A DNA stretch of 64,000 nt from Alphaproteobacteria bacterium UBA1303 (GTDB lineage Bacteria > Pseudomonadota > Alphaproteobacteria > Micropepsales > Micropepsaceae). Each line of letters opens with the position of its first letter. Positions within the stretch are counted from its first letter, which is position 1. Under the pieces are notes generated by a model. That model saw only the letters and a list, made by a program, of their open reading frames with translations. It searched no databases and was not told the DNA's origin. This document shows, piece after piece, positions 60,930-64,000 of the stretch. The position numbers and the translations under genes are program-made. The DNA lies in the NCBI GenBank assembly GCA_002307315.1, contig DBTZ01000068.1, positions 23,958-87,957 of the forward strand, read 5' to 3'.

Positions 60930-61834
60930 CCGACGAGATCAAGAACATAGCGGCTTCGGTCCGCCAACGTTTGCTCAATCAGGCGCGAGCCGAAAAGCAG
61001 GATTCGCAACGCCTCTTGGTTCGGTATGCCATCGAACGGTTGCTCTATCGCCTGTCGCAATCGCCAGTGCAGAATCAATTTATTCTCAAAGGCGCGATGC
61101 TCTTCGCCCTCTGGTCAAAGCAACCGTTCCGTTCCACAGGCGATCTCGACCTTCTTGGCTTCGGCGCAAATGATATTGCCAGTTTGCGTGATACCTTTGC
61201 AAACCTATGCCGTCAGCCTGTGCAGGATGATGGTCTTGTATTCGACGCCGAAGGCGTTTTGGTCGAAGCCACGCGGGAAGAAGATGAGTATCAAGGCGCG
61301 CGCGTTCGGCTCAATGCCAAACTAGGCAGCGCCATTATCGCGGTTCAGATTGATATTGGCTTCGGTGATGTTGTTTATCCTGAACCGCAAAGCATCGATT
61401 ATCCACGACTGCTTGAAGACTTTCCGTCCGCCCACATCCGGGCCTATCCGCTGGAAACCGTTATTGCTGAAAAACTTGAAGCCATGGCGCGATTTGGCGA
61501 CCGTACAAGCCGCCTCAAGGATCATTACGACATCTGGGTATTATCTCAGAGTTTTGAATTTTCCCGCGCGACACTATCGGAGGCCGTAGCCAGCACATTC
61601 CGTCAGCGCGGAACGGCGCTCCCCACTTCGATGCTAGTAGCTCTCACTCCAGCGTTCGCAGCGCGCAGTGATAAGCAGGCCGGATGGACCGCATTTCTAC
61701 GGCGCACGACACCAACTTTTGCGCCGCCATCCTTTGCTGAAACCCTGAACGACCTGCGCCGTTTTGTGGAGCCGATAATTGTCGGTGGGGCTCAAAACGT
61801 CTTAAAATGGAATCCGAAAGATAGATGGGTCTAA
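60926..61834 (+). CDS. abiEii: AbiEii-type nucleotidyltransferase toxin
   Basis: A 302-residue protein. The nucleotidyltransferase core is visible as FILKGAMLFALWSKQPFRST followed by GDLDLLGFG (metal Asp pair), then VQIDIGFGD and ETVIAEKLEAM with RLKDHYDIW. AbiEii/MenA-type toxins add nucleotides to tRNA acceptor ends or similar targets and stop translation. It is coupled to abiEi by an ATGA overlap, and the pair forms a type IV toxin-antitoxin and phage-exclusion module. Confidence 0.9.
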   Translation: MTDEIKNIAASVRQRLLNQARAEKQDSQRLLVRYAIERLLYRLSQSPVQNQFILKGAMLFALWSKQPFRSTGDLDLLGFGANDIASLRDTFANLCRQPVQDDGLVFDAEGVLVEATREEDEYQGARVRLNAKLGSAIIAVQIDIGFGDVVYPEPQSIDYPRLLEDFPSAHIRAYPLETVIAEKLEAMARFGDRTSRLKDHYDIWVLSQSFEFSRATLSEAVASTFRQRGTALPTSMLVALTPAFAARSDKQAGWTAFLRRTTPTFAPPSFAETLNDLRRFVEPIIVGGAQNVLKWNPKDRWV

Positions 61835-61891
61835 AGATCAACACTTTTCGCTATCGGCCATGATCATCTGTGCAGCTACCATGCAAACGTT

Positions 61892-62713
61892 ATGTCGAAG
61901 GATGGTTGGTCGTCGATGATTGTCTTCGCCCGCTATATCGGCATTGACTATTCCGGTGCGGAGACGCCGACTTCGAGTCTGAAGGGCCTGCGTGTCTACT
62001 TGGCCGAGGGCTTTGTGACGCCTGTCGAAGTTCCTCCTCCGCCATCGCCAAAAAAATATTGGACCCGACGCGGCGTTGCCGAATGGCTGGTCGAGCGGTT
62101 GGCCGAGGATATTCCGACGCTGGTCGGTATCGATCACGGTTTCTCGTTTCCGCTGCGCTATTTCGAGGTGCATGGACTGAAGCCTGACTGGCCGTCGTTC
62201 CTCGATGATTTCCAACTTCATTGGCCGACCGACGAGGATCACACCTATGTTGATTTCGTTCGCGAGGGAGTATTGGGCAATGGCGCGGCGCGCATGGGCA
62301 ACGCCCGATGGCGGCGGCTAACCGAGGAACGGGCTGGCGGCGCAAAATCCGTCTTTCATTTCGACGTGCAGGGATCGGTGGCAAAATCTACCCATTCCGG
62401 CATTCCTTGGCTGCGTTTCATCCGGCAACAGCCCGGGAACCGTGTCCATTTTTGGCCGTTCGACGGCTGGGATATACCCATCGGTCGTTCTGCCATCGCC
62501 GAGGTCTATCCGGCGCTTTGGTCGCGTGGGTTTGCTAATGATGGACGAACTGGCGATCAGCATGATGCCTTCAGCATCGCTGCATGGATTTCACGCGCCG
62601 ACCGCGACGGCAACCTCGTGGAATTTTTGAAACCAAACCTAACACCAACTGAGCGCACCGTGGCGCAGACGGAGGGCTGGATATTGGGCGTACGAGGCTT
62701 GATGCACGGTTGA
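61892..62713 (+). CDS. DUF429-like predicted RNase H-fold protein
   Basis: A 273-residue protein. Acidic positions at strand ends (YIGIDYSGAETP, LVGIDHGFSFP) and later EVYPALW and DQHDAFSIAAWI match the DUF429 type of predicted RNase H-fold nucleases. The start at 61892 or the Met nine residues later are both possible. It is the last gene before the right attachment region and the base composition is backbone-like. The role is unknown. Confidence 0.6.
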   Translation: MSKDGWSSMIVFARYIGIDYSGAETPTSSLKGLRVYLAEGFVTPVEVPPPPSPKKYWTRRGVAEWLVERLAEDIPTLVGIDHGFSFPLRYFEVHGLKPDWPSFLDDFQLHWPTDEDHTYVDFVREGVLGNGAARMGNARWRRLTEERAGGAKSVFHFDVQGSVAKSTHSGIPWLRFIRQQPGNRVHFWPFDGWDIPIGRSAIAEVYPALWSRGFANDGRTGDQHDAFSIAAWISRADRDGNLVEFLKPNLTPTERTVAQTEGWILGVRGLMHG

Positions 62714-62745
62714 ATGGCGATCTGCCCCGTCGTTCAGCTAAAGCA

Positions 62746-63014
62746 CTTACCCATTCTTACCCATTGGGTAAGTGGGTGCGATTTGAGGTCGGGACGTGCC
62801 AACCTGTCGACCGACGAATGGGGAGCCTACCGCGACATTGGTTCCCTCGATTTATAGCCGAGCGGACGTGACCGCCGACCTCCTAAAAAACACCTAACAC
62901 ATTGATAATAAAAGCAATTATTTTATCTCTCGACTCTCCGTGTGCTGAGTGCAATGAGATAAACATAAGTAGGAGCAGGCGTTTTCGCGTTACTTACCCA
63001 TTTTCTTACCCATT
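62746..63014 (+). repeat. Right arm-type integrase sites (CTTACCCATT)
   Basis: Exact CTTACCCATT occurs at 62746-62755, 62756-62765, 62993-63002 and 63005-63014, with an inverted near-copy ATTGGGTAAG at 62763-62772. The rest of 62714-63084 holds no gene. With the copy at 26330 these are probably arm-type sites bound by the integrase. Confidence 0.55.
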
Positions 63015-63084
63015 TTTTTGGGGACGGTTTTGGAAGATGCAGAACGACACGATAACTACTTGAAATAAAATGACAAAGTTCTGT

Positions 63085-63161
<77 letters not shown>

Positions 63162-63178
63162 ATTCTTCCAATAAAATC

Positions 63179-63212
63179 AAGGCCGCAGATTGAAAGATCG
63201 GCGGCTTTCTTT
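63179..63212 (+). terminator. Terminator after the right tRNA-fMet
   Basis: AAGGCCGC (63179-63186) and GCGGCTTT (63201-63208) pair with one mismatch, followed by CTTT. It lies 17 bp after the tRNA CCA. Confidence 0.55.
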
Positions 63213-63315
63213 ATGTGCTCGGGGCGATGTGCCGATGCGGCCCGGCGCGCCCAATGGGCGAGAAACCGGCATCTTGGTCGGGGGCGTCAGCGGACGAAAG
63301 AACCGTGAAAAAACA

Positions 63316-63379
63316 GCGCGCCGAATTCGGTTTTTACGGGAAGAAGAGGGCGTTCTTCTCCAAACCGAAGCCGGCGCGC
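63316..63379. repeat. Large imperfect stem-loop beside nifJ
   Basis: GCGCGCCGAATTCGGTTT (63316-63333) and AAACCGAAGCCGGCGCGC (63362-63379) pair over 18 bp with two mismatches. A second inverted repeat, GAAGAA (63340-63345)/TTCTTC (63353-63358), lies in the loop. It ends 6 bp before the nifJ stop position, so it probably terminates or protects the nifJ message. Confidence 0.65.
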
Positions 63380-63385
63380 ATGCAG

Positions 63386-64000
63386 TTAGTCTTCGGGAGG
63401 CGGCGCCATCTGCTTCAGCCGCTCCAGTTTACTTTCGATATTGGCCTGCGCCAGCTTGACCAGTTCGGCGTAATGCTCCGGGTTCTGGTTGGCGGTGAGG
63501 CGGAAACGGGTTTCCGCCGCCATGAAGTCGGCCACCGGCAGCGACGGATCCCCTGAGTCGAGTTCGAGCGGCTTTTCGCCGGCCGCCAGCTTGCGCGGAT
63601 CGTAGCGGTAGAGCGGCCAATAACCGGACGCAACCGCCGCCTTCTGGCGCTCCAGACCGTTGGCCATCTCGATGCCGTGGGCGATGCAGTGGGCATAGCC
63701 GATGATCAGCGACACGCCGTCGTAGGACGCCGCTTCCTGCAGCGCCACCATGGTCTGGGTGTCCTTGGCCCCTTGCGAGACCGTCGCCACATAGACGTCG
63801 CCATAGGCCATCGCCATCGCCGCCAAATCCTTTTTGGCGCGCGTTTTGCCGGTGTTGGCGAACTTGGCGGTGGCGCCCAAGGGCGTCGATTTGGACGACT
63901 GGCCGCCGGTGTTGGAATAGACCTCGGAGTCGAGCACCAGAATGTTGACGTTCTTGCCCGACGCCAGCACGTGGTCGAGACCGCCGAAGCCGATGTCGTA
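63386..64000 (-). CDS. nifJ: Pyruvate:ferredoxin (flavodoxin) oxidoreductase, C-terminal part (partial)
   Basis: The last 204 residues of a long single-chain enzyme; the gene continues past the window end. YDIGFGGLDHVLASGKNVN and LDSEVYSNTGGQSSKSTPLG are the thiamine-diphosphate-binding blocks, and AHCIAHGIEMANGLERQKAA is the C-terminal block. It oxidises pyruvate to acetyl-CoA and CO2 and reduces ferredoxin or flavodoxin, an oxygen-sensitive reaction of anaerobic metabolism. With rquA it supports a capacity for life without oxygen. Confidence 0.95.
   Translation of the reverse strand, partial: YDIGFGGLDHVLASGKNVNILVLDSEVYSNTGGQSSKSTPLGATAKFANTGKTRAKKDLAAMAMAYGDVYVATVSQGAKDTQTMVALQEAASYDGVSLIIGYAHCIAHGIEMANGLERQKAAVASGYWPLYRYDPRKLAAGEKPLELDSGDPSLPVADFMAAETRFRLTANQNPEHYAELVKLAQANIESKLERLKQMAPPPED

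Noticed and set aside
26413..62713. Self-transmissible conjugative element
   Set aside because: No VirB/Trb mating-channel genes are present between the tRNA repeats, so it is described as mobilizable.

Overview
The window reads as an alphaproteobacterial chromosome (Rhodospirillales/Micropepsales-like; the exact genus cannot be read from it). GC-rich core genes include an RquA-type rhodoquinone methyltransferase, a pyruvate:ferredoxin oxidoreductase, a one-cysteine DksA, a sigma-54-type flagellar promoter and a TonB-dependent receptor beside pectin-degrading enzymes. This suggests a motile, plant-polymer-using bacterium able to respire or ferment without oxygen.

Core, left (1-26180): panD end, a STAS-like protein, tRNA-Leu, rpsD, an Acg-family nitroreductase, grxD and rquA. 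A pectin locus follows: receptor plus pectinesterase on one strand, pectate lyase on the other, with two palindromic operators 31 bp apart placed over the receptor promoter. Then come tyrosine/histidine-type biosynthesis (prephenate/arogenate dehydrogenase, hisC), metX-metW, gloB, and two divergent flagellar operons (fliL-fliM-DUF6468-motE-TPR and flgF-flgG-flgA-flgH) before dksA.

Mobile element (26178-63162, about 37 kb): it lies between two identical, complete initiator tRNA genes. A tyrosine integrase sits just inside the left copy, and copies of CTTACCCATT occur at both ends. The backbone is of mobilizable type: relaxase TraA, TraD, two VirD4/TraG coupling proteins, ArdC, DUF736, DUF3768, UrcA and a candidate oriT. 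No type IV secretion channel genes are present. Cargo is mostly anti-phage or conflict systems: a LA2681-type HEPN protein, Hachiman (hamAB), two hipBA pairs, a tandem Mrr-like nuclease, a DUF6119/TIGR04141 protein, AbiE, and small membrane-protein cassettes with AT-richer composition.

The most unusual content is twofold. First, a tightly coupled four-gene operon at 52446-55450 encodes a small Met-Gly-start protein, a PfkB-kinase/nucleoside-deoxyribosyltransferase fusion, a QueC-like enzyme with all its motifs, and a HhH-GPD DNA glycosylase. It resembles the nucleobase modules of type IV CBASS and Qat but lacks their signature genes. Second, there are two families of repeated, covarying RNA-like structures upstream of element genes: three copies of a long two-helix hairpin at 30664, 34835 and 37928, and two copies of a multibranch leader at 28747 and 37504.

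Core, right (63162-64000): a terminator, a large imperfect stem-loop and the C-terminal end of nifJ. All calls come from reading the sequence; no database search was run.
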